Assembly (NCBI RefSeq): GCF_913778665.1 | Contig: NZ_CAJYVQ010000008.1 | Span: 124,001 to 188,000, forward strand | Direction of reading: 5' to 3' | Length of the DNA: 64,000 nucleotides | Source of the DNA: an uncultured Stenotrophomonas sp. | Lineage (GTDB): Bacteria > Pseudomonadota > Gammaproteobacteria > Xanthomonadales > Xanthomonadaceae | In this document: in pieces, positions 9,444 to 18,077 of the stretch | Numbering within the stretch: position 1 is the stretch's first letter | How the letters are laid out: every line of letters begins with the position of its first letter | Program-made: the position numbers and the translations under genes | The notes under the pieces: model-generated | What the model saw: the letters and a program-made list of their open reading frames with translations, nothing else | Databases searched by the model: none | What the model was told of the DNA's origin: nothing

Positions 9444-10274
9444 ATGGAACGCATCGAACATCGCGCCTGTTTCGGCGGTTGGCAGGACGTCTACCGTCAC
9501 CGCTCGGCCACGCTGGGCTGCGACATGCAGTTCGCCGTGTACCTGCCGCCGCAGGCGGAAACGCAGACGCTGCCGGTGCTGTACTGGCTGAGCGGGCTGA
9601 CCTGCACCGAGCAGAACGTCATCACCAAGGCCGGTGCGCAACGCTACGCGGCCGAGCACGGGGTGATCATCGTCGCGCCCGATACCAGCCCGCGCGGCGA
9701 TGACGTGGCCGATGCCGAAGGCTACGACCTGGGCAAGGGTGCGGGCTTCTATCTCAACGCCACCGAGCCGCCGTGGGCGAAGCACTACCGCATGCATGAC
9801 TACGTGGTGCAGGAGCTGCCGGCGCTGATCGAAGCCCACTTCCCGGTAACCGGCGCGCGGGCCATCAGCGGGCATTCGATGGGCGGCCACGGTGCGTTGG
9901 TGATCGCGCTGCGCAACCCCGGGCGCTACCGCAGCGTGTCGGCGTTCTCGCCGATCGTCGCGCCCAGCCAGGTGCCTTGGGGGCAGAAGGCATTCACTGC
10001 CTATCTGGGCGACAATCCGGCCGATTGGGCGCACTGGGATGCCTGCGTACTGCTGGCCACTGCCGAAGAGCGCCTGCCGCTGCTGGTTGACCAGGGCGCG
10101 GCCGATGAATTCCTGCAGACCCAGTTGCAGCCCGAACGCCTGCAGCAGGCCTGCGAGGCGGTTGGCCACCCGCTGACCCTGCGCCTTCAGCCGGGGTACG
10201 ACCACAGCTACTACTTCATCGCCAGCTTCATCGGGGAGCACATCGCCCACCACGCCCGCGCCCTGCACGGCTGA
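9444..10274 (+). CDS. fghA: S-formylglutathione hydrolase
   Basis: Hydrolyses S-formylglutathione to formate and glutathione, the last step of glutathione-dependent formaldehyde removal in the cytoplasm. The 276-residue protein is an alpha/beta hydrolase with nucleophile Ser145 in GHSMGGHGALV. The acid is in the LLVDQGAADEF region and the His is in GYDHSYYFIASF. The oxyanion region WLSGLTCTEQN is typical of the esterase D family. ATG 9444 follows GCAGGAGAG at good distance; the open frame further upstream overlaps the YqcC gene. It closes the frmR-frmA-yqcC-fghA operon. Confidence 0.96.
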   Translation: MERIEHRACFGGWQDVYRHRSATLGCDMQFAVYLPPQAETQTLPVLYWLSGLTCTEQNVITKAGAQRYAAEHGVIIVAPDTSPRGDDVADAEGYDLGKGAGFYLNATEPPWAKHYRMHDYVVQELPALIEAHFPVTGARAISGHSMGGHGALVIALRNPGRYRSVSAFSPIVAPSQVPWGQKAFTAYLGDNPADWAHWDACVLLATAEERLPLLVDQGAADEFLQTQLQPERLQQACEAVGHPLTLRLQPGYDHSYYFIASFIGEHIAHHARALHG

Positions 10275-10368
10275 CCCGCTCCGTCCCCTTTTTCAGCGTT
10301 GGATCACACCATCGTGGCGCCCCGCCGGGCTATTGTGCGCGCGTACGGCCTTGCGGATCGGGGGATGC

Positions 10369-11814
10369 ATGCCGGTAGTGCTGGCGCTGCTCTATGTACT
10401 CTGCCACGGCCTGGTCCTGGCCCTGTGGCCGGGACCGGCGGGTGCGGGATCATTCGTGTTCCTCACCGCAGCACCGCTGCTGGCCGCCGCCGCCTGCCTG
10501 TGGCGGGCGCGCCGTGACGGTGCCGCGCTGGGCTGGCGCGCCACCGCATTGGCCCTGCTGCTGTGGGCGGGCGGCATGGCCTTCAACATGATCGACGCGC
10601 TGGGCGCCGGTCGTGCCGATGTCACGCCACGAGTCAGCCTGCTGCTGTATGTGCTGTACGGCGTGCCGCTGGTGTTCATCCTGGCCCGTGCCCGGCGCGA
10701 GCGGCTGAGCATCAGCCTGATCGACGCGGCGATGGCGGCGCTGCTGGGTGTGCTGTTCTTCGTGCACACGCAGTCATTCGCCAGCCGCATCGACATCGAC
10801 GATCACGCGATGGCCAACATGCAGCGCATGTTCGACATCCAGAACCTGTGCATCGCCGCGTTTGCGGTGGTGCGCTGGCTGGTCGGCGATGTGTCCGAGC
10901 GTCGCAGCTTCTTCCGCGCGCTGGCCAAGTATGCCGTGGCCTATCTGCTGGTGGCGTACTACATCAATCACTACACCGAGGAGCAGTCGTTTGGTGCCTA
11001 CAACGATCTGCTGATCGACCTGCCGTTCCTGCTGCTGGCCCTGCTGGCGCTGAGCCAGGCCCCGGCGCCCAGCCTCGTGCTGCATCCACGCCTGGCACGA
11101 ACCGTGCAGGCGGCTGGCCCGATGATCCTGCCGCTGCTGCTGCTGGTGGTCGGCACGCTGGTGGTTGACCATGCGCGCCCGCTGGCGGTGGCCGGTTTCG
11201 TGGTCGCAACACTGGGCTTCGGCCTGCGCAGCATCCTGCTGCAGGTCGACCTGATGGAGCGGCAGGCGTCGCTGGACCAGCTGGCGCGCCAGGATGGCCT
11301 GACCGGTGTCGCCAATCGGCGCCAGTTCGATGCAGTACTGCAGGCCGAATGGAACCGCGCCCGCCGCAGCGGCAGTGAGCTGGCCCTGCTGCTGGTCGAC
11401 ATCGATCACTTCAAGGCGTTCAACGACCAGCACGGTCATCCTGCCGGAGACCGCTGCCTGCAAGCGGTGGCGACGGCGTTGAAGGCCACCGCCGGTCGCG
11501 CTGGCGACAGTGTCGCGCGTTATGGCGGCGAGGAATTCGCGGTGATCGTGTCCGGAAGCGCACTGTCGGGCGTGCTGGCGCTGGCCGAGCGGCTGCGCGA
11601 GGCGGTGGAGGTGCTGCCGCTGCCTGAAGGGTCAATCAGCATCAGTGTCGGCGTGGGCTACCTGCATCCCCCTGCGCTGGCCAGCGCCGACCAGTTGCTG
11701 GCCGATGCCGATGCCGGCCTGTATGCGGCCAAGCGTGCCGGGCGCAATCAGGTGGTGCTGCACGCGCATGTGCTGGATGACGAAGGAAACGAGCACGGCA
11801 CGATGGATTGTTGA
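10369..11814 (+). CDS. Membrane-bound diguanylate cyclase (GGDEF)
   Basis: Makes cyclic di-GMP from two GTP. The 481-residue protein has about eight to nine hydrophobic segments in residues 1-300 and a C-terminal GGDEF domain from about 305 to 470. The active-site motif is GGEEF at 386-390. An RxxD inhibitory site (RAGD, 377-380) stands five residues before it, so product feedback inhibition is expected. LLVDIDHFKAFND provides the metal-binding aspartate. The N-terminal membrane region is of no class I can name and may be the sensor. ATG 10369 follows a GGGGG purine run; an earlier in-frame TTG lies inside the likely promoter. The gene is monocistronic and convergent with the stress-protein gene. 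Confidence 0.92.
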   Translation: MPVVLALLYVLCHGLVLALWPGPAGAGSFVFLTAAPLLAAAACLWRARRDGAALGWRATALALLLWAGGMAFNMIDALGAGRADVTPRVSLLLYVLYGVPLVFILARARRERLSISLIDAAMAALLGVLFFVHTQSFASRIDIDDHAMANMQRMFDIQNLCIAAFAVVRWLVGDVSERRSFFRALAKYAVAYLLVAYYINHYTEEQSFGAYNDLLIDLPFLLLALLALSQAPAPSLVLHPRLARTVQAAGPMILPLLLLVVGTLVVDHARPLAVAGFVVATLGFGLRSILLQVDLMERQASLDQLARQDGLTGVANRRQFDAVLQAEWNRARRSGSELALLLVDIDHFKAFNDQHGHPAGDRCLQAVATALKATAGRAGDSVARYGGEEFAVIVSGSALSGVLALAERLREAVEVLPLPEGSISISVGVGYLHPPALASADQLLADADAGLYAAKRAGRNQVVLHAHVLDDEGNEHGTMDC

Positions 11815-11831
11815 GTGCGCCGGCGGCGCCG

Positions 11832-11853
11832 GTAGTTGCCAACCAGGGTTGGC
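11832..11853 (+). repeat. SMAG element (GTAG-tagged palindrome)
   Basis: GTAG at 11832-11835 is followed by the stem GCCAACC/GGTTGGC. It lies between the convergent diguanylate cyclase and universal stress protein genes. The tag-plus-stem layout is that of the S. maltophilia SMAG repeats. Confidence 0.75.
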
Positions 11854-11873
11854 GTCCATCCGAGCGGGGCAGG

Positions 11874-12314
11874 TCAGCGGTTGCCGGTCTCCACCAGTAC
11901 CGGGCACGGTGCGTGATCCAGCGTCCATTGCGCCACCGAGCTGTCGAGCAGGCGTTGCAGGCGGGACAGGTGGCGGTGGCCGATCACGATCAGGTCGCAC
12001 TTCAGCCGCCTGGCCTGTTCGCTGATCACTTCGCCGGGTTCGCCGGAGGGAATCTGCGCGATGGCATCGACGCCGCGCTCGCGCAGCTCGGCCAGCGCTT
12101 CGGCCAGCACCGCTTCGGCACGCGAGCGCTGGCGCGCGGCTTCCGGGTATTCGATGCGGTCGGCCTCGCTGGCATCGGCGGCCAGCGCGAATTCGGGGTC
12201 GAGCACGCACAGCAGGTGCAGGCGGCTGCGCGGGCCGGCGATGGCCGCAGCCAGGTCCAGCACGCGTGCATGCTGGGGGCCGCCGTCGAGGGCGACCAGC
12301 AGGGTATGGAACAT
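11874..12314 (-). CDS. Universal stress protein (UspA family)
   Basis: A single 146-residue UspA domain with the start MFHTLLVALDGGPQHARVLD and the C-terminal APCPVLVET. The nucleotide-binding stretch reads IGHRHLSRLQRLLDSSVAQ. In ATP-binding UspA proteins this is G-x2-G-x9-G-S/T, and here the second and third glycines are His and Ser, so ATP binding may be weak or lost. Family members help survival in stationary phase and stress. ATG 12314 gives the normal N-terminus with an AAGGAGAC ribosome site upstream; the frame continues open for 30 more codons without homology. The gene stands alone. Confidence 0.88.
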   Translation of the reverse strand: MFHTLLVALDGGPQHARVLDLAAAIAGPRSRLHLLCVLDPEFALAADASEADRIEYPEAARQRSRAEAVLAEALAELRERGVDAIAQIPSGEPGEVISEQARRLKCDLIVIGHRHLSRLQRLLDSSVAQWTLDHAPCPVLVETGNR

Positions 12315-12455
12315 CGATGTCTCCTTGGCAGGCCGGGGATGGTCGCCGATGTCACCGGGCGCACCCATGCCGTGCGGCGCAGGAAATACGTGCACAGCAT
12401 GCAATCGACCTTGTCTGAGAGTGTCGTAGAGTCATTCCACCCGCTGGAGACTGAT

Positions 12456-13364
12456 ATGCCCCTGCCCGACCTGAACCTGCTGTTGGCCCTGGATGTCCTG
12501 CTGGACGAAGGCAGCGTCGCTGGGGCGGCCCGGCGCATGAATCTGAGCGCGCCTGCCATGAGCCGCACCCTGGGGCGGATCCGCGACGCGCTGGGCGACC
12601 CGGTACTGGTACGCGCCGGCCGCGGCCTGGCGCCGACCCCGCGCGCGCTGGAACTGCGCGAGCAGGTGCGCGACGTGATCGAGCAGGCTCATCGGGTGTT
12701 CAATGATGGGCGTGAGGTGGACATCCAGACCCTGGAACATACCTTCAGCATCCGCGCCAACGACGTGTTCATCGGCAGCTACGGCGGCCGCCTGCGCGAA
12801 GTGTTCCACCAGCAGGCGCCACGTTGCACGCTGCGGTTCATGCCTGAAGGTGACTCCGACGATGACGCGATGGTGCAGGGCCGGATCGACCTGTACATCA
12901 GCACGGCCGGCAAGCATACGCAGGAAACCAAGGTACAGAACCTGTTCACCACGGCACTGCTCGGCGCAGCCCGCGAGGATCATCCGCTGTTCGACGGCGA
13001 TATCACTGCAGAGCGGTTTGCCGCCTGCGACCACATCGCCGTCTCGCGACGCGGCATCGCGCATGGGCCGATCGATGACGAACTGGCACAGCTGGGCCTG
13101 CGGCGGCGGGTGGCGATGGTCATCCCCACCTTCCACGGCGCGATCTTCGCTGCAGCCTCCTCGGACCTGGTGCTGCCGCAGATGCCCAGCGTGATGCTCG
13201 ATCGGATTGCCTACATGGGACTGCCACTGCGCATGTTCCCGCTGCCGGTGCCAGTACGCACGGTGGCGTTGGTGCAGGCCTGGCATCCGCGCATGGACAA
13301 TGACCCAGCGCACCGCTGGCTGCGCCGTACGATCAAGAGCATGTGCGACGCCGACGCGGTGTAG
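12456..13364 (+). CDS. LysR family regulator of the adjacent efflux operon
   Basis: A 302-residue LysR regulator. The helix-turn-helix is at residues 6-65 (LLDEGSVAGAARRMNLSAPA, then RTLGRIRDALGDPVLVRAGR). This is the LeuO/NodD-like subclass that begins DLNLLLALDVLLDE. The effector domain fills the rest. ATG 12456 gives the canonical start; the upstream open frame runs into the antisense of the usp gene. It is followed, on the same strand, by a short leader ORF and a tripartite efflux operon, which it probably controls. The stop codon TAG is part of a GTAG-tagged palindrome. Confidence 0.9.
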   Translation: MPLPDLNLLLALDVLLDEGSVAGAARRMNLSAPAMSRTLGRIRDALGDPVLVRAGRGLAPTPRALELREQVRDVIEQAHRVFNDGREVDIQTLEHTFSIRANDVFIGSYGGRLREVFHQQAPRCTLRFMPEGDSDDDAMVQGRIDLYISTAGKHTQETKVQNLFTTALLGAAREDHPLFDGDITAERFAACDHIAVSRRGIAHGPIDDELAQLGLRRRVAMVIPTFHGAIFAAASSDLVLPQMPSVMLDRIAYMGLPLRMFPLPVPVRTVALVQAWHPRMDNDPAHRWLRRTIKSMCDADAV

Positions 13365-13386
13365 CGTCGAGCTGGCTCGACGCTAC
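13361..13386. repeat. Perfect GTAG-ended palindrome overlapping the lysR stop codon
   Basis: GTAGCGTCGAGC and its exact complement GCTCGACGCTAC flank a 2-nt centre. The GTAG begins at 13361, and its TAG (13362-13364) is the stop codon of the LysR gene. This is a SMAG-type element with tags at both ends and may also slow transcription into the efflux operon. Confidence 0.75.
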
Positions 13387-13551
13387 GGAACGGCATTGCA
13401 TGGAGCGCGGGCAAGGCGTGGGCGACCAAGCGGCACCTCGTTGAGCACGGCAACCCGTGCGTTTCGTGCACGGCTGGCATCGCATCCACGCCATTTTTCG
13501 CAGCAGTGGGCCTGCCTAGACTGCGCTCCCCACATCCACGGAGCGCACGCC

Positions 13552-13599
13552 ATGTCGCTTCAACTGCCGCGCGCTGCACGGATCGGCCCGCACCCATGA
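13552..13599 (+). CDS. Possible 15-residue leader peptide before the efflux pump gene
   Basis: An ATG at 13552, preceded by GGAG at a reasonable distance, opens a 15-codon frame with three arginines. Its TGA stop overlaps the pump's ATG (ATGA at 13596-13599), so translation of the pump could be coupled to the leader. Attenuation-type leaders exist before drug-efflux and resistance genes, but no rival stem-loops were worked out here. Its reality is unproven. Confidence 0.35.
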   Translation: MSLQLPRAARIGPHP

Positions 13600-15110
13600 G
13601 CGCGATCAGCCTGCCACGGACCCCGGCAGTCCCCGTTGCCCCCACATTCGATCGCCGCATCGGGGTCGGTCTGTGCGGCGTGCTGCTGGTGGTACTGCTG
13701 TCGGGCTTCAACGAGAACGTCACCAAGGTCGCGCTGGCCGACATCCGCGGCGCGATGGGGTTCAGTGTCGATGACGGCACCTGGATCACCGGCATCTACA
13801 GCGCCATGTCGGTCAGCGCGATGGCCTTCGCGCCCTGGTGCGCGGCTACCTTCTCGTTGCGCCGCTTCGGCTTGGTGATGATCGCCGCCTTCATGGTGCT
13901 GGGCGTGCTGTGCCCGCTGGCACCGAACCTGCCGACCTTCCTGCTGCTGCGCGCGTTGCAGGGCCTGGCCGGCGGCGCCCTGCCACCGCTGCTGATGAGC
14001 GTGGCGCTGCGCTTCCTGCCGCCGGGTATCAAGCTGTACGGCCTGGCAGGCTATGCGCTCACTGCAACGTTCGGGCCGAGCATGGGCACGCCGCTGGCCG
14101 CGCTGTGGGTCGAGCACGCGGGTTGGCAGTTCGCGTTCTGGCAGATCGTGCCGTTCTGCGTGGCCGGCATGGTGATGGTCGGCTGGGGCTTGCCGCAGGA
14201 CCCGATGCGCCTGGAGCGCTTTGCCCAGTTCAACGGTGTCGGCCTGGCCCTGGGCCTGCCGGCGCTGGTGATGCTGGTGCTGGGCCTGACCCAGGGTGCC
14301 CGCCTGAACTGGTTCGATTCGCCGCTGATCACGGTGTTGCTGGGCGGCGGCAGCGGCCTTCTGGTGCTGTTCTTCATCAATGAGTGGTTCCACCCACTGC
14401 CGTTCTTCAAGCTGCAACTGCTGGCCCATCGCAATCTCAGCTATTCGCTGGTCACCTGCGTGGGTGTGCTGTTCGTGCTGCTGGCCGTCATCTCCATCCC
14501 CTCCGGGTTCCTCGCCAGCGTGCAGGGCTACCGCCCGTTGCAGACCGCGCCGATGTTGTTGTGGGTGGCGCTGCCGCAGATCATCGCACTGCCGCTGGTG
14601 GCTGCCCTGATGAACCAGCGTGCGGTGGACTGCCGCTGGGTGCAGGCGATCGGATTGTTGCTGCTGGCGGCGGCGTGCTTCATCGGCGCGCACCTGGACG
14701 TGCAGTGGAACCGTGACACCTTCCTGTGGGTGCAGCTGCTGCAGGTCGTGGCGCAGCCGATGGCGGTGCTGCCGTTGCTGTTGCTGGCCACCACCGGCCT
14801 GGCCCCGCAGGACGGTCCCTTTGCCTCGGCCTGGTTCAACACCGTCAAAGGCTTTTCGGCGGTGTTCGCCGGTGGCGTGCTCGATGCGGTCGGGCAGTCA
14901 CGGCGACACCTCCATTCGACCGCGCTGGTCGACCACCTGGGCAACCAGCCGTGGGTGCCGGCCAGCGCCGATCTGCCCGCACGCCTGCACGCCCAGGTGC
15001 AGGCGCTGACTTCGGCGGACCTTTATTGGCTGGTAGCGCTGGTAGCCCTGGGCTGCCTGCCGCTGCTGCCGTGGGCAAGCCGTGTCCATCCGCCACGTGC
15101 TGTGGCCTGA
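13596..15110 (+). CDS. DHA2-type MFS multidrug efflux pump (EmrB-like)
   Basis: Proton-driven inner-membrane transporter of 504 residues with about 14 hydrophobic segments. Motif-like elements include TKVALADIRGAMGFSVDDGTW at the first helix and LQGLAGGALPPLLMSVALR in motif C position. It works with the adaptor and outer-membrane factor encoded directly downstream to form a tripartite pump crossing both membranes. ATG 13596 overlaps the stop of a short leader frame. An LysR gene lies just upstream on the same strand. The substrates cannot be deduced. Similarity to EmrB-type pumps suggests hydrophobic drugs, fatty or aromatic acids. Confidence 0.92.
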   Translation: MSAISLPRTPAVPVAPTFDRRIGVGLCGVLLVVLLSGFNENVTKVALADIRGAMGFSVDDGTWITGIYSAMSVSAMAFAPWCAATFSLRRFGLVMIAAFMVLGVLCPLAPNLPTFLLLRALQGLAGGALPPLLMSVALRFLPPGIKLYGLAGYALTATFGPSMGTPLAALWVEHAGWQFAFWQIVPFCVAGMVMVGWGLPQDPMRLERFAQFNGVGLALGLPALVMLVLGLTQGARLNWFDSPLITVLLGGGSGLLVLFFINEWFHPLPFFKLQLLAHRNLSYSLVTCVGVLFVLLAVISIPSGFLASVQGYRPLQTAPMLLWVALPQIIALPLVAALMNQRAVDCRWVQAIGLLLLAAACFIGAHLDVQWNRDTFLWVQLLQVVAQPMAVLPLLLLATTGLAPQDGPFASAWFNTVKGFSAVFAGGVLDAVGQSRRHLHSTALVDHLGNQPWVPASADLPARLHAQVQALTSADLYWLVALVALGCLPLLPWASRVHPPRAVA

Positions 15111-15133
15111 CCTTTACCCGCAAGGACTCCCGC

Positions 15134-16216
15134 ATGAGCCTCAACAAGACAACCCTCAACATCGGCCTTGCGCTGGGCGTGCTGGCCCTGGCCGTCGGCA
15201 GCTGGTTGCTGCTGCGCGACGGGCGCTACCAGCGCACCGACAACGCCTACGTCAATGCCGATTTCACCGTGGTCGCCCCGAAGGTGGCCGGCTTCGTCAG
15301 CAGCGTCGAGGTGCGGGACAACCAACCGGTAAAGGCCGGTGACGTGCTCGCCCGCATCGACGACCGCGATTACCAGGTGGCGTTGCAGGCAGCACGTGCC
15401 GACCTCGCCAATGCCCGCGCGCAACTGGCCAACGCGCAGGCCGCGCTGGCCCAGCAGGGCTCGTTGATCGAGCAGGCCAAGGCCAGTGTCGATGTCAGTC
15501 GCTCCGAACTGACCCTGGCCAGTGCCGACCAGCAGCGCTACCGCGAGCTGGCCCGCGATGGCGCCGGAACCGTACAGAACGCGCAGCAGGCGCAGTCGAA
15601 GCAGGCTGTAGCCAGTGCCCATCTGCAGCAGGGCCAGGCGGCCTTGTCGACCGCGCGTCAGCGCACCGACATCCTCAGTGCGGGTGTGCAGGCCGCGCAG
15701 GCTGCCGTGCAACGCGCGGAAGCGGCGCAGGCACGCGCCGAACTGGATCTGTCGCACACCGTGCTGCGTGCACCGATTGACGGCACGGTCGGTCGTCGTG
15801 CAGTGCGCGTGGGTGCCTACCTGACCCCGGGCACCCCCGTAGCCGCAGTGGTGCCGCTGAAGCGTGCCTTCGTGGTTGCCAACTTCCAGGAAACACAGAT
15901 GACCCGCATGCAGGCCGGCCAGCAGGTCGAACTGAAGGTGGACGTGTTCCCGGGCAAGCCACTACGCGGGCACATCGACAGCATCGCGCCGGCCACCGGC
16001 GTCACCTTCGCCGCCGTCGCACCGGAGAATGCCACCGGCAACTTCACCAAGGTGGTGCAGCGCATTCCGGTGAAGATCGTGCTGGAGCCGGGCCAGCCGC
16101 TGCTGGACCAGCTGCGTGCCGGCATGTCGGTGGAAGCCCGCGTTGACCTGGATAGCCGCGTGCGCACACAGCGTGTGCAGCACGGTCCGGGCCCATCGGC
16201 CGGGGAGGGCGCATGA
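15134..16216 (+). CDS. HlyD/EmrA family periplasmic adaptor
   Basis: A 360-residue membrane fusion protein with one N-terminal transmembrane helix (about residues 9-27). The split biotinyl-lipoyl domain reads APKVAGFVSSVEVRDNQPVK and, after the hairpin, LRAPIDGTVGRRAVRVGAYL. Between them is a long Ala/Gln-rich alpha-helical coiled-coil hairpin (about residues 85-205). It bridges the DHA2 pump upstream and the outer-membrane factor downstream. The start ATG follows AAGGACTCCCGC, and the gene begins 23 bp after the pump. Its end overlaps the next gene by 4 bp (ATGA), so the operon is translationally coupled. Confidence 0.93.
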   Translation: MSLNKTTLNIGLALGVLALAVGSWLLLRDGRYQRTDNAYVNADFTVVAPKVAGFVSSVEVRDNQPVKAGDVLARIDDRDYQVALQAARADLANARAQLANAQAALAQQGSLIEQAKASVDVSRSELTLASADQQRYRELARDGAGTVQNAQQAQSKQAVASAHLQQGQAALSTARQRTDILSAGVQAAQAAVQRAEAAQARAELDLSHTVLRAPIDGTVGRRAVRVGAYLTPGTPVAAVVPLKRAFVVANFQETQMTRMQAGQQVELKVDVFPGKPLRGHIDSIAPATGVTFAAVAPENATGNFTKVVQRIPVKIVLEPGQPLLDQLRAGMSVEARVDLDSRVRTQRVQHGPGPSAGEGA

Positions 16217-17625
16217 GCACGCTTACCGTGTTCCGTGCGTTTGTCGCGGCTGCTCTGTGCACCGCACTGGCTGCCTGCACGATGGGCCCGGACTTCGTAC
16301 GCCCGCAGGCCGAACTGCCCAGCCATTGGCAGGGTGAGGCTGTCGCCGGCAACGCCATCGACCAGGACGCGGTCTGGTGGGCCGGTTTTGACGATCCGCT
16401 GCTGGGCCAGCTGGCCAGCCAGGTGCTGGAGGCCAACCTCGACCTGCAGCTGGCGGCCAACCGCGTGCAGCAGAGCCGCGCCGCACGCGGCATCAGTGCC
16501 GCCGACCGCCTTCCCAGCGTCGGCGCCAGCGCCAGTGGCACCCGCGCACGCAACAGCGAAGTGGGCCTGAACGATCCCTCCGGTAACGGCGGCCGCGATG
16601 ATTACGGGCTGTTCCAGGCTGGGGCCGGCCTGAGCTGGGAACTGGATCTGTGGGGGCGCGTGCGCCGTCAGCTGGAAGCCGCCGATGCACGCGTGCAGAT
16701 GGCCGAGGAGGATGCACATGCAGTGCGCATCGCGCTGCTGGCGGAAACCGCGCGTGATTACCTGCAATTGCGTGCAACGCGGCAGTTGTTGGCGATCACC
16801 GAAGACAACCTCAGCATTGCCCACGACATCAAGCGCCTGACCGAGGCACGCCAGCAGCAGGGCGTGGCCAGCACGCTGCAGGTGTCCAGCGCGGCGGCGC
16901 AGGTAGCCTCGTTGCAGGCTCGCATCGCGCCGCTGCGGCATCGTGAATCGCAGCTGCGCAATGCACTGGCGTTCCTGCTGGCACAGCCCCCGCAGGCATT
17001 GGATGCGCGGCTGCTGGATGCACGCCGTGACTGGCCGGCACTGCCGGCGGTGGCGGTGGGGCTGCCCAGCGAACTGGCCGAGCGTCGCCCGGACATCCGT
17101 CGTGCCGAAGCGGCGTTGCATGCCGCAACGGCCGGCATCGGCGTGGCCAAGGCCAGTTTCCTGCCGCGCATCACCTTGAATGGCGACGCTGGCTTCCAGG
17201 CCAAGCAGCTGGATGATCTGGATGGCTGGAACGCGCACCGCTTCAGCATCGGGCCGTCGATCAGCCTGCCGATCTTCCAGGGCGGACGGCTGAAGGCCAA
17301 TCTCGCGCTGAGCAGGCTGCAGCAGCAACAGTCGGCCCTGCAGTTCCGCCGTACCGTGCTGCGTGCGTGGCACGAAGTGGACGATGCCATCGATGGTTAC
17401 GCCGCCGAACAGCAGCGCACCGTGCAGCTGCACGTGGCGGTGGACGAAAGCGAGACCGCGCTGGGTGCGGCGCGCCGGCAGTACCAGGCCGGCGTGGTCG
17501 ACATGCTGGACGTGCTGACCACTCAGCGCATCGCGCTGGACAACCAGGCCGCACTGGCCAACAGCCAGGCTACGGCGGCAATCGCGCGGGTGGAGCTGTA
17601 CCGCGCGCTGGGCGGTGGCTGGTAG
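16213..17625 (+). CDS. NodT family outer-membrane factor lipoprotein (TolC-like) of the efflux system
   Basis: A 470-residue outer-membrane channel. The N-terminus is a lipoprotein signal with lipobox LAAC at about residue 22, followed by TMGPDFVRP, the usual start of NodT-type factors. Two OEP repeats follow, the second ending in RRQYQAGVVDMLDVLTTQR, the family's conserved signature. The trimer would form the exit duct for the pump and adaptor encoded just upstream. The start overlaps the adaptor stop as ATGA. A hairpin lies 12 nt after the stop and could end the operon. Confidence 0.94.
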   Translation: MSTLTVFRAFVAAALCTALAACTMGPDFVRPQAELPSHWQGEAVAGNAIDQDAVWWAGFDDPLLGQLASQVLEANLDLQLAANRVQQSRAARGISAADRLPSVGASASGTRARNSEVGLNDPSGNGGRDDYGLFQAGAGLSWELDLWGRVRRQLEAADARVQMAEEDAHAVRIALLAETARDYLQLRATRQLLAITEDNLSIAHDIKRLTEARQQQGVASTLQVSSAAAQVASLQARIAPLRHRESQLRNALAFLLAQPPQALDARLLDARRDWPALPAVAVGLPSELAERRPDIRRAEAALHAATAGIGVAKASFLPRITLNGDAGFQAKQLDDLDGWNAHRFSIGPSISLPIFQGGRLKANLALSRLQQQQSALQFRRTVLRAWHEVDDAIDGYAAEQQRTVQLHVAVDESETALGAARRQYQAGVVDMLDVLTTQRIALDNQAALANSQATAAIARVELYRALGGGW

Positions 17626-17636
17626 GGCAATGGAAA

Positions 17637-17655
17637 CGCCGGGCCATGCCCGGCG
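17637..17655. terminator. Hairpin after the efflux operon
   Basis: CGCCGGGC and GCCCGGCG form an 8-bp stem around CAT. No long T-run follows, so it is either a weak terminator or a REP-like palindrome. It lies between the convergent outer-membrane factor gene and the small conserved gene. Confidence 0.5.
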
Positions 17656-17661
17656 GGCACC

Positions 17662-18000
17662 TCAACGCACGTCGCGCAGTTCCCAGTGGCTGCCGGCCAG
17701 CAGGCGCAGGCGCTGCTTGAACACATCACTGTCGATGCGGGTGGTGGCGACCAGGTTGATGCGCAGGTCTTTCTGCTCGCCGGTCACGGTGGCGTCCGGA
17801 TCGGTCACGCCCCACTGCGGTTCCACCGCGTCCGGGTCGGGCTGCTTGGCCTTCCAGCGCTCGAACAGCGTGCCGCTGCGCAGGGCATCCTGCAGCTCTT
17901 CGGCGAAACCGGCGGCGCCCTGCGAGTGGAAGGACAGGTCAGGGTCATTGCCACGGGCCTTGGACGGGTCGGGCAGGCTGATGTGGTACTGCGCAGGCAT
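17662..18000 (-). CDS. Small conserved protein of unknown function
   Basis: An acidic, soluble 112-residue protein with no signal peptide, membrane segment or cysteine. It contains ISLPDPSKARGNDPDLSFHS and a C-terminal half rich in alternating strand-like residues (LRINLVATTRIDSDVFKQRL). The ATG at 18000 is preceded by AAGGAGAACTCC, a very good ribosome site, which settles the start against the longer open frame. I do not recognise a characterised family. It starts 78 bp downstream of the degV stop on the same strand and could be cotranscribed with it. Confidence 0.7.
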   Translation of the reverse strand: MPAQYHISLPDPSKARGNDPDLSFHSQGAAGFAEELQDALRSGTLFERWKAKQPDPDAVEPQWGVTDPDATVTGEQKDLRINLVATTRIDSDVFKQRLRLLAGSHWELRDVR

Positions 18001-18077
18001 GGAGTTCTCCTTGAAGTGCGGCAAGACTGGCACAGCCGCAGTGGAATCGATGTGCAGATTCCCGCCGCGGTCGGCCT

